A stretch of 64,000 nt of DNA from Lichina pygmaea. Its lineage: Eukaryota > Ascomycota > Lichinomycetes > Lichinales > Lichinaceae. Below are positions 43,512-54,795 of this stretch, piece after piece; within the stretch, counting starts at the first letter, position 1, and each line of letters starts with the position of its first letter. The stretch is from assembly GCA_963422465.1 (NCBI GenBank), contig OY730172.1, positions 1,612,001-1,676,000 of the forward strand, in the 5' to 3' direction. The position numbers and the translations under genes are program-made. The notes under the pieces are model-generated. The model had not been told where the DNA came from, did not search any database, and saw nothing but the letters and a program-made list of their open reading frames with translations.

Positions 43512-44952
43512 ATGGCAGCCCACAGTGCAGTCCCCATCGAGGACTTTGAGTGAGTCTCACCGGCGGCGCCGTCTTGTCGTGGCACGAGCGAAGTGGACGA
43601 CGACAGGGACGCTAAGTCTGGGACGGCAGTTATGAATCGCTGCCTCCAAGTTTTCCCCTCACTGCGAATCTTCTAGCGGGAGCTTTCGCGGGCATCTCGG
43701 TGCGCAGATGTCCAGGTACCCGCAAGCCTTCGAGGTCCGGTTGAGCTGATCTTGGGGTGCAGGAGCATACGGTCATGTACCCAGTAGACGCCATCAAGGT
43801 CCGTCTCGGCTCTACGAGCCTGCGAGCCTTGCCTCGATCGATTGGATGCTGATGGCGTAAAAGACACGTATGCAAGTCATCAACCCCTCGCCGGCCGCGG
43901 TGTACACTGGTATGACCAACGCCGCGATTCGCATGTCCACGAACGAGGGTGTCCGCTCGCTCTGGAGAGGCGTTTCGAGTGTTGCGCTGGGCGCCGGTGA
44001 GTGTGGCCGGCTTCATCGGACCTACAAGTGACGTCGTCTGAACGAGCATGTTTCTAGGCCCAGCTCACGCGGTGTACTTTGCGACGTACGAAACCGTCAA
44101 GCAAGCGATGGGAGGGAATGAAGGAAATTCGCATCATCCAGTTGCTGCTGGTCAGTGATTTCTCCGCCGTGATCACCGACCGAGGGTGGTCGATGGGAGC
44201 TCACACGAGAAACAGCGACGAGCGGTGCTTGTGCAACCATCGCCAGCGATGCCTTGATGAATCCATTCGATGGTGAGGCAGAGGGAGAAAGGAGCCTGCA
44301 TCAAGCCTCCGCGGGCAGTCTGAACGCGGCTGATGATCGTGGACAGTCATCAAACAGCGCATGCAGGTGCATGGATCCGCGTACAGATCGATCTATCAGT
44401 GCGCAGCGTCCGTCTACCACAGCGAGGGCTTGACGGCATTCTATGTCTCCTACCCCACCACGCTGAGCATGACGATTCCGTTCACGGCCATCCAGTTTAC
44501 CGCGTACGAGTCCATCTCCAAGGTCCTCAACCCGGGGAAGAAGTACGACGTGGCCACCCACATCACGGCCGGCGGCTTGGCCGGTGCTGTCGCCGCCGCG
44601 ATCACCACGCCGCTGGACGTCGTCAAGACGCTCCTGCAGACGCGAGGCACCTCGAGAGATCTAGAGATCAGGCACGCCAGCGGCCTCTGGCATGCGGCCT
44701 CGATCATATACAACCGAAGTGGCTGGACAGGCTTCTTCCGTGGGCTTCGGCCCCGTGTCCTCACGACCATGCCGAGTACTGCTATCTGCTGGTTCGTCAT
44801 CTGATCCTACCTCCTGATGCTTCTCTCGACCCCACACGGGCCCTTTGACAAGCTTTAATCTCGTCAAGTAACGTTGTGCTAGGTCGTCGTACGAAATGGC
44901 CAAGGCTTATTTTATCCGGCGCGAAAACGGCGGGGATGATGTAACTCCTTGA
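43512..44952 (+). CDS. MRS4: Mitochondrial iron carrier, mitoferrin (MRS3/MRS4)
   Basis: Inner-membrane carrier of the SLC25 family that brings Fe2+ into the matrix for haem and Fe-S synthesis. Eight exons in one phase: 43512-43549, 43630-43699, 43763-43798, 43864-43996, 44058-44150, 44216-44272, 44347-44791 and 44883-44952; 313 aa, the normal carrier size. The three repeats each carry the carrier signature: YPVDAIKTRMQ (near 43), NPFDVIKQRMQ (near 139) and TPLDVVKTLLQ (near 231). LAGAFAGISEHTVMYPVD and GACATIASDALMNPFD are the mitoferrin versions of helices 1 and 3, which separates it from other carriers. No N-terminal presequence, as usual. MRS3 and MRS4 cannot be told apart by sequence in filamentous fungi. 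Confidence 0.9.
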
Positions 44953-45798
44953 TCGGCAGACACATGATCGGCCCGCCCATACGGCTGGTTCTCTCTGAGA
45001 TGACCACGAAGCGCTCGGGTCGATCTCTATCAATCTGATGGTTGGTGGTGGCGACAGAATCGCTTTCAGAACATCACGCCCAGGGCGGTCGAGTCTCTTA
45101 CGATGAAAGCATGGTGCTGGACATTCATAGCGTGACAGCGAGGCGCTTCGGGTTCCGTCCTTCTTTTTCATTCGGCGGGATGTTGTGCGAAGATCTAGGG
45201 GATTGCGTTTCCGTCTCTCCTTCTCTCCCCCTTCTTCGATATACCCTGATAGACCAAAAGCCAGCTCGCCGTTTTCGCTGATATTCCTCTTTCCCCGTCG
45301 CGCGTTCTGTGCGTGGGCTGTCCTCCCCCAACCGAGGTGTCTGTTCTCGAGCAATCTGAGACTCGAGCACACGTTGCGGGAGCCTTTGATGGTGGGGTGC
45401 GGGAGGAAGGACAGACGCTAGATGAGGCCGCATGCCTTGAAACTCCACCCCACAGTCATCGTTTTCTCTTTGGCTGCGAAGGCCGTCCTGGTTGTGGTGC
45501 TCTACACTGTTTGCAAGATCTACATTTCCGTAGGTGTTGACATACAGTCGACAATAGTACGAGTACGGTAGTCGTAGAGCCTGGCTAGGTCACCTTGGCG
45601 AGGACATTTGTCTGGATGTCTACCTGCTATCGATTCGATACAAAGCACCCACGGCACCAACGTTCTTTGACTTCGGTAACGATACGGATAGGAGGTGACG
45701 ACGTCATCTGTGGCTTGGCCGCCTGGGGAATGTGGGGCTGGTGCGTCAGTTCAAGCCACAGTAATTCTCCCACCCAACGCCTTGTAGCTTCGCCCAAG
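44953..45798. other. Mitoferrin to AAA-ATPase intergenic region
   Basis: About 850 bp; open frames present are short and unlike known families. Likely the promoter of the downstream ATPase gene. Confidence 0.45.
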
Positions 45799-48700
45799 AT
45801 GCCCTCGCCCGGAGCTGGGTATGAGTCCGGCCCGGAACCACAATCGTCGAGGGCACAATCACCGAGGGCACAAGCACATGGGCCATCCAAGATGCGATCC
45901 AGCGTCGAGTCGACGATACAAAAGACCTTTGACGAATGCCAACTGCTCCGGTCGACCGCGATCTACTATGAGAGTCAGGTACGACGGTAACGTCAGAATG
46001 ATGGTATCGACAGAGATGGAGCCGGACAGTGTGATTGACTCAATGCGAATATACGCAGAACAAAGAGGCCGAGGCCCTGAGAACATGGCGCTCTGCCCTC
46101 GATCAGATCTACTTTCACAATGCCTACCGAGTTCCGCCCGGCTATCGACCGAAGAGCGAGAGGGAGAGGTCTTTGATGGACTCGTTGGTGGATCTGGAGA
46201 CGGAGTCCAAGGAACAGACAGACGTTCTGGAGGCGCTACGACGTAGTCGGCTTGAGGCGGGGAGAGACACAGACTCGCCCGTCCGTGGACCCTCCAGAAA
46301 CCCATCTCAACAATCAGCCGCCAGACTGCAAGAAGTGTCGGGACCCAAGGACCAGGATGGCGTGTGGCTCGGCCAAGGCTCCGTCCCTACAATAGCTTAC
46401 CCAGAGCTGAGACGGCCTAAGCCACCACCACTTCCGCAGCGGCCAGCCATCCCTGCGAATCGACGGTCAGAGACGGACGTTGCAAGACAGCAGCAGACGG
46501 CAAGATCAGGGGCCACGCCGTCGGGAACGAGCAATGTATTGCCCGCGCTGCCCGTTCCCTCTCCGCATCAGGTATCGCGATCTCCAAGCCCTGAAAAGAA
46601 GACAGGGTTACGCACAACGTTACGCAAGAATAAGAACGGCGATCGGCCGGCTAGACCGGCCAGCGCCGTGACCGGCCGGAACGATACGAGACCGGCTGCT
46701 GCGAGAGCGGCCACCCAGGCATGGGGCTCGCTGACTCGGTCGAAGGGTGCTCAGCTGGGTCAGAGCTTGACAGAAAACGGAAGTACAGCGTCGGTCAACT
46801 CGCTCCGCCGCCATGTGGATGGGGCAGTGCCTCTCTCGCGTCGTGCGGCCAACAGCGGTCATGCGCTCGAGGACCTTGAACCTCTCCTGACAGAGCCCAG
46901 CAGAGATGCAAGCGACAGGCTGCGGCCGGTAGCATCCGCGCCGATCGTGCGTCGAAGGAGTGAGGATCAAGGCCACAGAAACCAAGCATCGACAGCCGAT
47001 GGCCCGCCCAGCTCGACGTACGCCTGGCAAGACTACAGAAATCGAGTGGAGACTGATCGTCCCTCCGTTACCAAGCCGCCGTCTGCAATGGTACCACCAC
47101 CGCAGTCTAACCCGCCCCCGACCTGGCCTAGTCGCCCGAGGAGCTCTCCTGAAAGAGCCGACAGAGGTTCCCCCTCAACGGGCGCGGCTGGTGACTGTCC
47201 GGCAGCTAATACGTCAACCCCACGCGTCAATCGGACGGGGCCGGCAAGGGAGCGCTCAGGTGTAAAGCTCTCCAGGACAGGGGCAGTGACAAGCAGGGCT
47301 CACGTGCAGACGACACCTCCCCAGGTCGAAGATCGCGGACGGGAGCGTGAGCGGGGTGTCACGACAAGAGAACGAGTCACAAGCGACGGTCATCGGAGTG
47401 GATCGCCGGAGCAGACATCCGCCAGAGACCTTTCGCCAACGAGTCGAGCGCGCGAAGAACGGGTTGCCGACGTCATGAAACACCTGCCGCGGGGGGTGGA
47501 CGAAGGGGCAGCCAAGCAGATCTTCAACGAGATTGTCGTGCAAGGCGATGAAGTGCACTGGGACGACGTTGCCGGGCTCGAGGTGGCCAAGAACGCTCTG
47601 AAGGAGGCGGTCGTGTATCCCTTCCTCCGACCAGATCTCTTCATGGGTCTCCGCGAGCCGGCGCGGGGCATGCTGCTGTTCGGGCCGCCCGGAACCGGCA
47701 AGACGATGCTCGCGCGCGCCGTCGCCACCGAGTCCAGATCGACGTTCTTCTCGATCTCGGCCAGCAGTCTGACGTCAAAGTACCTGGGCGAATCCGAGAA
47801 GCTCGTGCGCGCCCTGTTCGGGCTCGCAAAAGCGCTGGCGCCCTCGATCATCTTCGTCGACGAGATCGACTCGCTCCTGTCTGCGCGGGCTGGGAGCAGT
47901 GGCGGAGGCGGCGGTGGAGGCAGCGAACACGAGGCGACGCGTCGCATCAAGACGGAGTTCCTGATCCAGTGGTCCGATCTCGCGCGCGCCGCCGCGGGAA
48001 GGGAGCCGTCGGAGCGAGAGAAGAAGGCGGCCGCAGGCGGCGCAGTGGGCGTCGCTGGAGGAGGGGACCCGACCCGGGTGTTGGTGCTTGCGGCGACGAA
48101 TCTCCCGTGGGCCATCGACGAGGCGGCCCGAAGGAGATTTGTCCGGAGACAGTACATCCCGCTGCCGGAAGGCGTGGTCCGCGCGAGGCAGCTCGGGACG
48201 TTGCTCAGTCATCAGAAGCATGGTCTGACGGAGGAGGATCTTGAGAGCTTGGTGGATCTGACGGAAGGTGTGTTGTCCTTTTCTTTCTTTCTACTCTTGT
48301 TTTTCTCTGGAACAGTGATCGCTCAGTCAATGCAAGCTGCTTCTTCTATTCATCTCCACACGGACTATCGCTTTTACTATCCAGCCATTTGCTCTAAGCT
48401 CCACCGGTTCATCCTCCAAGTCTCTGATGTACTACGTTCCTCCTCCAACGCCCGTGTCACTTCCTCTCCCCCCCTCCCTCTCAAGCACATCCCTTCCTCT
48501 CCATCCCACCCACTCTCCATATCTCTCTTACTCCCAACTCCTACTCCGACGCCAACGCCAACACCAACACTCGAAATGCAGGCTTCTCCGGCTCGGACAT
48601 CACCGCGCTCGCCAAGGACGCCGCCATGGGCCCGCTCCGACAGCTGGGCGAAGCCCTCCTGCACATGTCGCCGGACGACATTCGTCCGATTCAACTGGCC

Positions 48701-48802
48701 GACTTTAAGGCTAGTCTCAACACCATCCGCCCGAGCGTGAGCAAAAAGGGCCTGCAACAGTTTGAGGATTGGGCGACCGAGTTTGGCGAACGAGGAGGGT
48801 GA
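45799..48802 (+). CDS. Meiotic-clade AAA ATPase, Sap1/Yta6-like
   Basis: AAA ATPase of the katanin/spastin/Vps4 clade, closest in layout to yeast Sap1 and Yta6, whose substrates are poorly known. Three exons, 45799-45978, 46059-48267 and 48582-48802, 869 aa. An N-terminal helical region (about 30-90; [20 protein letters not shown]...[15 protein letters not shown]) looks MIT-like. A long Pro/Ser/Arg-rich linker follows. The AAA domain begins near 565: [20 protein letters not shown], Walker A GPPGTGKT (near 600), pore residues [12 protein letters not shown], Walker B IIFVDEID (near 654), sensor AATN and RRRFVRR with the arginine fingers. Two Gly/Ala-rich inserts interrupt the core ([11 protein letters not shown] after Walker B and [13 protein letters not shown] before sensor 1). 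The last exon gives the Vps4-type C-end, with [20 protein letters not shown]. Confidence 0.88.
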
Positions 48803-49005
48803 AGTTTGGGCGGGTTTGCCTGTCGTATTCTTCGGGTATTCGGGAGAAGGGGGGAGGTATTGGATTAGAGATCCAGGTAGGGATTCACGGGGGCTCTCTG
48901 GCTGTCTTCTTTCATCCTGCCCTTTGATTCCAGACTGTTGGGGACGTGACGAGTGCACTGGTGGAGAGTGGAGAGGAAGAGAAAGAAGAAAAGAGGCATC
49001 AGTGC

Positions 49006-49043
<38 letters not shown>

Positions 49044-49616
49044 AAAATGCTGTACTTTCGTACTGTATTTTTTTAACAGAATCCTCCTCTATTTTATTTC
49101 CTTCATGTATTCAATTACAATGATGATGATGTTCGACTAGAAACACTGTCGCAAGCAGCGGGGAGAAGAAGATGAGTGTGACGACTGGTTGATTGATTAG
49201 GGAGAACTAGCTAATCAACTATATGTAGTCACAAAGCCCTTTGTTTACCTTAGACCGAAGACAGCTCTAGAAGGCACTAGGCGGATCCATGCAGAGTCAA
49301 TGGCGGCACCATGCAGGATCAACATCAAACAGATGAGCACGACATACAGTGTCACTTCTTTACAGATATAAGTCTATCTATGAATGTGTTATTGACCATC
49401 TACTTAGGGCTTGGAGATGTTGTGGGGGCAAGAGAGACTGGGGTCTGTGGGGAAAGACAGAGAACCTGGGGAGATGTGCTTGTTGCTGAGAGCATGCTGT
49501 GTGCAGACTGTTGGACGTTGGGCGTTGTGGGTGTGAAGCCCGCAACCCCAAACACTGTCATGTTTGCTCTTGCCCCATGTATTTGGGACAGTCGCCGAAA
49601 CCCTAGCTAGTTCTCT

Positions 49617-49656
<40 letters not shown>

Positions 49657-50129
49657 ACATCATCGTCTTCTTCTGCTGTGCCTCCAGAATCGATCACAGA
49701 CATGATGCTAAAAAGATAATTAGAGCTATTTACCACTTATCATTGTTTTTTCGTTTCTGCAGACAGAGAAGTGACAACGAGTGAGAGACTAGGATGGAAG
49801 CTCAAAATAGGGACTAGAAAGAGAGATTACGGTTGGAGGCTGGAGGAGAAGAGTATGAGCGAGACAGGAACAAAAACTGGAGTCAGAGGAAAATAAGCCG
49901 GGGAGAACAGGCAGGATGGAGAGATGTGGAGACAGAATGGAAAGAGAACAAGAAGAGGGAGAGGGTGAGTGAAGAGAGATGGGAGGCTAGGTGTGAAGCA
50001 ACTGGTGAAGGGGGGGGGGAAGGGGGGAAAAGAAAAAGAAACTGGAGGAAGAAGATAGGGAGTGGAGAAGAGGGCCGGCTATGGAGGTGGAAGTGAGAGA
50101 AATGATAGAAATCAAAGAAAATGAAAAAA

Positions 50130-50167
<38 letters not shown>

Positions 50168-50260
50168 AGGAATAAAAGAAAAAAGCTTACACTCAATGAT
50201 CAATATCCAATAGCCAACAGCCACTGACAGATCAGTAGCCAAGAACAAATATCAAGTACG
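48803..50260. other. Intergenic rich in simple repeats
   Basis: No gene recognised in 1.46 kb. It contains (TC)n at about 49012-49042, (CAA)n at 49621-49656 and (GA)n at about 50132-50163, with purine-rich sequence between 49830 and 50190 that opens Lys/Arg/Glu-rich chance frames. Confidence 0.6.
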
Positions 50261-50271
50261 TAACAACTAGT

Positions 50272-51782
50272 ATGTATGTATGTACGTATTCCTACTCCAT
50301 TCTAAAGCTAGCTAGGCTAGATTATGCTGGGGATCTATATAGTCGGCAAGGAAAACCTCAGTCACGTGGTTACATGGCCAAGGGCGAAAAACCTCCCCTG
50401 TGGCCCCTAGGCAGTGGCCATCCTATCGAGTCACTGCAAACTGGTGGATGACTGCGTAGCAGTCAGGTAGGGGGGAGTTGCTCCCGGGCCCAGGCAAACT
50501 GGGGGAGAAGATCTAGACGGAGAAACCATGCTGTCAGGGTGGCAGCGGACCGGGGGTAGGACGTCAGCTGCCGGAAGTTAGTAGTAGCAGCTGTCAGTCT
50601 CAGCTGCTGCTGCTCGCTGTGGAACTGGGGGCAGTCCAATATAATATGTCGTGCTGTTTCTTGGTACCACCCGCAGGGGCAGGCTGGAGACTTGAAACCG
50701 GGTACCCGGCAGGTGTGCAGGAAGCCGGCAAGCCCGATCTTTCCTGTGCGGATCTGGGTCAGCAGGCTGCTTTGTGGCTTCGGGAGGTGGGCGTGTAGGC
50801 TGAGGGTAGCCTTCTTGTACGGCATCTTATCTGGCTTCCAGCCACCACCTGGGTCTGGGTTGGTGCTGTGGTGGGGTACTGGTGGGCCCCCTTCTAGTTC
50901 TCGCCAGCGATCCCAGCACCACTGCTCCGCCAGCTGGTAAGCTTGCCATAGTGACTGTGCGGGTGGGCGGCTGTCCGGGAGGTGGGTGGAGGCTGCGTAG
51001 GGATTGTCCGGCCAAGGCGGGAGCCCCAGGTTTGTAGTGATGGACTCCATGCGGTGTTGCTGCTGCCAGAGGATCTTCTTGGCCCAGTCGTGCTTCTGCT
51101 TCCCTGGCGTGGGGCCGGGGGTGCGACGGGGTCCGCGCAATGGCTTGAGTTGGCCTTGTAGGCGGCGGCAGGCAATCCCGATCTCCTGTCTGGCTCCAGA
51201 GGCCTCCATCCGCACCCGGGCCTGTAGCTGAAGTCTTGCGATGTGGGCTTGTAGCGGGGGTACTGCGGCTTCACGTTCAAGCACCTGTCTGCTTGTGGCC
51301 TTGAAGGCGCCGGTGACGGCCCGGAGGCATCGCTGCTGCACTCGCTCCAGTGGTTCGCCAATCCAGTGTCGCTTTGCGGGTCGGAGGGTGCTGTTGAGCG
51401 GGGCCCAAACTGTCGCTCCGTAGGTGAGGCAGAGGTGCACCACGGCGGTGTAGACTAGTCGGGTTCTGGCGAAGCTGGCGCCCCAGGTGGATCCTGTCAT
51501 CGCGGTGAGGGCGCGGCATTGGTGTGTGGCTCGCTCGTACGTTCGTCGGATGTGTGGGCCCCATCTGAGCTTTGGATCCAGGATGACGCCCAGGACTCGA
51601 ACCGCCTGGGATGGTTCCTTCGGGCCTCCGGGGAGTTGCATGCAGGCCCTCATGTTGAATTTGCGTGATCGGGACAGGTGCATGGGTTCGTACTTCTGCG
51701 GGGCGAAGGCGGCCCCATGACGGGCTGCCCACGCCATGCAGTCGTTATGCACTTTCTCCAGGAGTCGACAATTGGCTTCACA
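50272..51782 (-). mobile_element. 5'-truncated LINE (copy 3), Tad/I-like non-LTR element
   Basis: The longest of four related copies, 1511 bp. An 11-bp direct repeat, TAACAACTAGT, flanks it exactly (50261-50271 and 51783-51793), the target duplication of a recent insertion. The 3' end on the minus strand carries a TACA-type simple repeat tail (TATGTATGTATGTACGTA on +). The 3' region shows AAAGCTAGCTAGGCTAG, shared by all copies. It lacks the endonuclease and the reverse-transcriptase catalytic core, as expected from 5' truncation during target-primed reverse transcription. Confidence 0.92.
50463..51782 (-). pseudogene. C-terminal fragment of LINE reverse transcriptase
   Basis: A single open frame of about 440 codons that starts inside the reverse transcriptase, after its catalytic YxDD box, so it is a fragment rather than a gene. 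It includes the thumb/connection region (VRVLGVILDPKLRWGPHIR, SFARTRLVYTAVVHLCLTYG) and ends with the cysteine-histidine domain typical of Tad/I-clade elements: RTGKIGLAGFLHTC, then CPCGWYQETARHIILDC. The frame is intact over its whole length, which fits a young insertion. Confidence 0.88.
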
Positions 51783-51793
51783 TAACAACTAGT

Positions 51794-52048
51794 GAAGAGC
51801 AAATGGCAAATAGTGAATACTGTTCATCTTTGGCAAGGACAGCAAAACAAGAATCATAGCTGCCAGGACATGTAGTATGGGAGGATTGTTCATCATGAAT
51901 GAAGATCATGCCTGTGAATGAAGATGGGAGATGACTGTGACGATAGCCATGACAGAGGATAGCTGGAGTGATAGGCTTGAAGATAAAGCTGTGCTCATAG
52001 CTGTGACGATGGCTGTGATGATGATTAGTTGGCCAGTTGTACGATGTT
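51794..52048. other. Spacer between two LINE insertions
   Basis: About 255 bp with GATGACTGTGACGATAGC-like degenerate repeats; no gene. Confidence 0.5.
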
Positions 52049-52056
52049 AAATGTAA

Positions 52057-52606
52057 GATGTTATTGTTATTGAGATCCTACACCATCCTAAAGCTAGCTA
52101 GACTAGATTATGCTGGGAATACTATGAAGAAGGTAAGGAAACCTCTGGGCTAGGCAACTCCGTTCTCTGCGGTCTCTAGGTGGGTACCATTCTATCGAGT
52201 AGCTGTAGAACAAGGGAAGTGACTGCATGGCACTCAGGTAGGGGGTGGGAGGTGGTCTTGGGCTCAGGAGAATTGGGGAAGAAGACTGAGCCATAGCAAC
52301 CACGGAGCCAGGGCGGCTGCTGCCTGGTGGTTAGAGGTCAGCCGCTGGAAGGCAGTGGTGGAGGCGAGCTGCCGCAACACACGGCGCTCGCCAGTGAACC
52401 GCTGGCAGTGGAGGACAACATGTTTGGCTGTCTCCCACTGCCAGCCACAGGGGCACGCCAGGGACTTAAAGCCGGGGACCTGGTAGCGGAAAAGGAAGGC
52501 AGCAAGGCTAATCTTGCCTGTGCGGATCTGGGTGAGAATGCTGGTGTTGGTAAACCGGTATGCCGCCAGAGCGCTTCCTTGTGGTGCATCTTATCAGGCT
52601 TCCAGT

Positions 52607-52639
<33 letters not shown>

Positions 52640-52653
52640 GGTCCGGGTCGGTG
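52057..52653 (-). mobile_element. 5'-truncated LINE (copy 4)
   Basis: About 597 bp aligned with the 3' half of copy 3, same strand. AAATGTAA flanks it (52049-52056 and 52654-52661), a likely 8-bp target duplication. The 3' tail is a TTATTG repeat, different from those of the other copies. The region matching the C-terminal cysteine domain (52430-52560) is recognisable but decayed. A C30 run (52608-52637) replaces the short C-rich stretch of copy 3. Confidence 0.85.
52608..52637. repeat. C30 homopolymer inside LINE copy 4
   Basis: Copy 3 has CAGCCACCACCTGGG at the corresponding place. Confidence 0.88.
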
Positions 52654-52828
52654 AAATGTAATATGTGATACGATGTAAGAGGTAAGATATTAGAGGTACG
52701 TCACGGAAAGTACAGGATATAAGGGACTATACAAGGGATGATACAAGGGTCGATGAAATACACTGCTTGAACAATATACTCGACAGCCTTTTTTTTGGCA
52801 CTTTTTCTCTCATCCTTCAACGGCGGGG

Positions 52829-53392
52829 TCATACTGCCTGTCCAGTCGGTAGAGCTGGCCTGCTCTCTCGGCGCCGGTCGTCACTAGCGCCGGGGCCACT
52901 CGACGGCGACGACGAACGGTCCTGCGGCGATCTTCTCGCTCCTCTCTTCTTCACCTTTGCCTCAGCCTCGGTCTTCCTGCGCTCGGTCTCGTCGGTCTCG
53001 TCGGCCTCCTCCTTCTTCTTCTGCAGTCTCCGGTCGTACTTGAGCAGGATCGATTTGGTCCTCCAGTTGGCGCGGTCCTCGTCCGTCAAGACGGGCTGGC
53101 GGTCCTCGACGGCGACGCCGCCAAAGGGCGCGACGATGCGCGTCACGACGTGCTTCACCGCTTTGCTCACCCGGAAGCCTCCCTGCACGTGCACGACGTC
53201 GCCCTCGACGCACGACTGCCGCGGGTCGTGTACGAGCAGCGTCTTCGGCCGTAGTCCGACCATCTTGCGGAGAACCGGGTGGAAGGTCGTGTTCGCCGGC
53301 GAAGTTATTCGCACCTTGACCGTTTTCGCCATCGTCGTCGTCGTCAGGACCCGGCCCGTCAGCGTCCGTGGGATGGGGGCTCGGAGGGCCAT
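52829..53392 (-). CDS. MRPS17: Mitochondrial ribosomal protein uS17m
   Basis: Mitochondrial small-subunit protein of the uS17 family. Intronless, 187 aa from ATG 53392; an upstream in-frame start at 53500 would add 36 residues and is less likely. The uS17 OB-fold occupies about 8-95: PRTLTGRVLTTTTMAKTVKV, then KTLLVHDPRQSCVEGDVVHV and SKAVKHVVTRIVAPFGG, matching the bacterial pattern TVKV...VHD...GD. A C-terminal extension of about 80 residues is highly charged (KKKEEADETDETERRKTEAE), then basic and Ser/Pro-rich. Extensions of this kind are common in fungal mitoribosomal proteins. Confidence 0.88.
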   Translation of the reverse strand: MALRAPIPRTLTGRVLTTTTMAKTVKVRITSPANTTFHPVLRKMVGLRPKTLLVHDPRQSCVEGDVVHVQGGFRVSKAVKHVVTRIVAPFGGVAVEDRQPVLTDEDRANWRTKSILLKYDRRLQKKKEEADETDETERRKTEAEAKVKKRGARRSPQDRSSSPSSGPGASDDRRRESRPALPTGQAV

Positions 53393-53521
53393 CTTCGGGA
53401 AGGATAACAGGAAGGGACGGTCTCGGGCTGTTGAACAAGATAGTGGTCCCTCTGAAGGGGGTAGTCGAACGGAGATGTCAGCCGTTTCCCTGCTGGTCAA
53501 TCAAGCTGCAGGTCCAGTGTC

Positions 53522-53615
53522 GTAGGCCCAGTGTTGCAAGCCTACCGGTAGTGTTGCAGGCCCAGTGTTGCAGGCCCAGTGTTGCAGGCCCAATGTTGCA
53601 GGCCCAATGTTGCAG
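53522..53615. repeat. 14-bp minisatellite
   Basis: Five to six units of GTTGCAGGCCCAGT (later GTTGCAGGCCCAAT), with a diverged first unit, just upstream of the uS17m gene. Confidence 0.85.
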
Positions 53616-54795
53616 TTGCAGTTCTAATCTTGCAGCAGCTATCCAGGCGCTCACAATCGTTCGCAATCGACGGCAATCAACGGCGATCGACTGCAATAGA
53701 GGGTACCATTCAGCACCGAGGGTTAGCCTCGGTCTAGACTTTTGGAATATCAGCGATGGTAATGTATTTTGAGTTGCCATTTTCTTCGAGTTGGCATCTA
53801 TTTCGAATTGACATCTGTTTCGGGCTAATGATCATTCATACCTTGATCGGCTGATACTGTAGCCATTTGTCTTTCCAAGGGAACCTCCTCCATCCTGGTT
53901 CTTGGGGATCGTTGGCTCTGCGTCGGGATTCGAACGTTCAAGAAAGTCGTTGTTGGCGTGGTAGGCGCGCGTGGCGCCGTAGGCACGGTAATGCCAAGGT
54001 ACGCACAGTACTCCCGTACGGTAGAGCACAGCACGATAGGTGGCAACGCCTTCTTGCGCCGTGTTACGGTGAGGTATAGGCTTGGAGAGCGCTAGAGGCT
54101 GTCATGACAGCGTCACTGCGTGTCCGCCTACGACGTCACGTGCACGTCTGTCTACGAGGGTCTCCTACCTATGTACGTAACGTACAGTATGTACGAGTAC
54201 AGTATGAATGTACAGTATGTACGAGTACGGACTACTCGTAGCACATCAGACTTCGTTCCCACGGTATGACAGGAACAAAGCGCGGTACAGCTACAGCGTT
54301 GCACTCTCGAGTCCTGCCAGATGATCATCGAGCAGTAGAACTACGACAAGCAACACCTTGTGTTGCAGGCACATGAGCAGGACGACGATGAGCGTCAGGC
54401 TGTGGCTCGGGATCCAGCCATTGGTGTGTACTGTAAGGACAAAGACAGAAAATGTCTTGCACAAGAGGAAGAAATAACATGACAAGGTTACTTTGCTGAG
54501 CTGTATGTACAACATCATAAGACTTTTAGGACTTTTGATTCTTGAAGCTTTCTGCCCATATACTAAGCAGAAAATAGAGAGTCTACTATATCTAGTAAGA
54601 ATCATGCCACATGATACATGTGGCTCAAGTAAGTAACCTTTTCATGTTATTTCTTCCTCCTGTGTGTACGTGTCCGTGATCGTTTCGACTTGTAGTCGTC
54701 ATCGAGTCGTCGAGTGGCTTTTCTTCATCAGCGCTAAACCGAGTCATGAAAAAACCTCTGCCTCGTCTCACGTATGACCAATCACCTCCTAACAG
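53616..54795. other. Intergenic between uS17m and TPS1
   Basis: No gene recognised. It contains GTACAGTATGTACGAGTAC tandem sequence (about 54183-54232) and an inverted repeat (54465-54493 with 54631-54659). Confidence 0.5.
54465..54659. repeat. Inverted repeat, ~29-bp arms, 137-bp loop
   Basis: The left arm GAGGAAGAAATAACATGA...GGTTACTT pairs with AAGTAACC...TCATGTTATTTCTTCCTC on the right with one mismatch. No target duplication is evident. It could be a MITE-like remnant or a transcript hairpin. Confidence 0.75.

Noticed and set aside
49833-50248. Lys/Arg-rich and hydrophobic frames beside the GA repeat
   Set aside because: Simple-sequence purine/pyrimidine tracts generate them on opposite strands.
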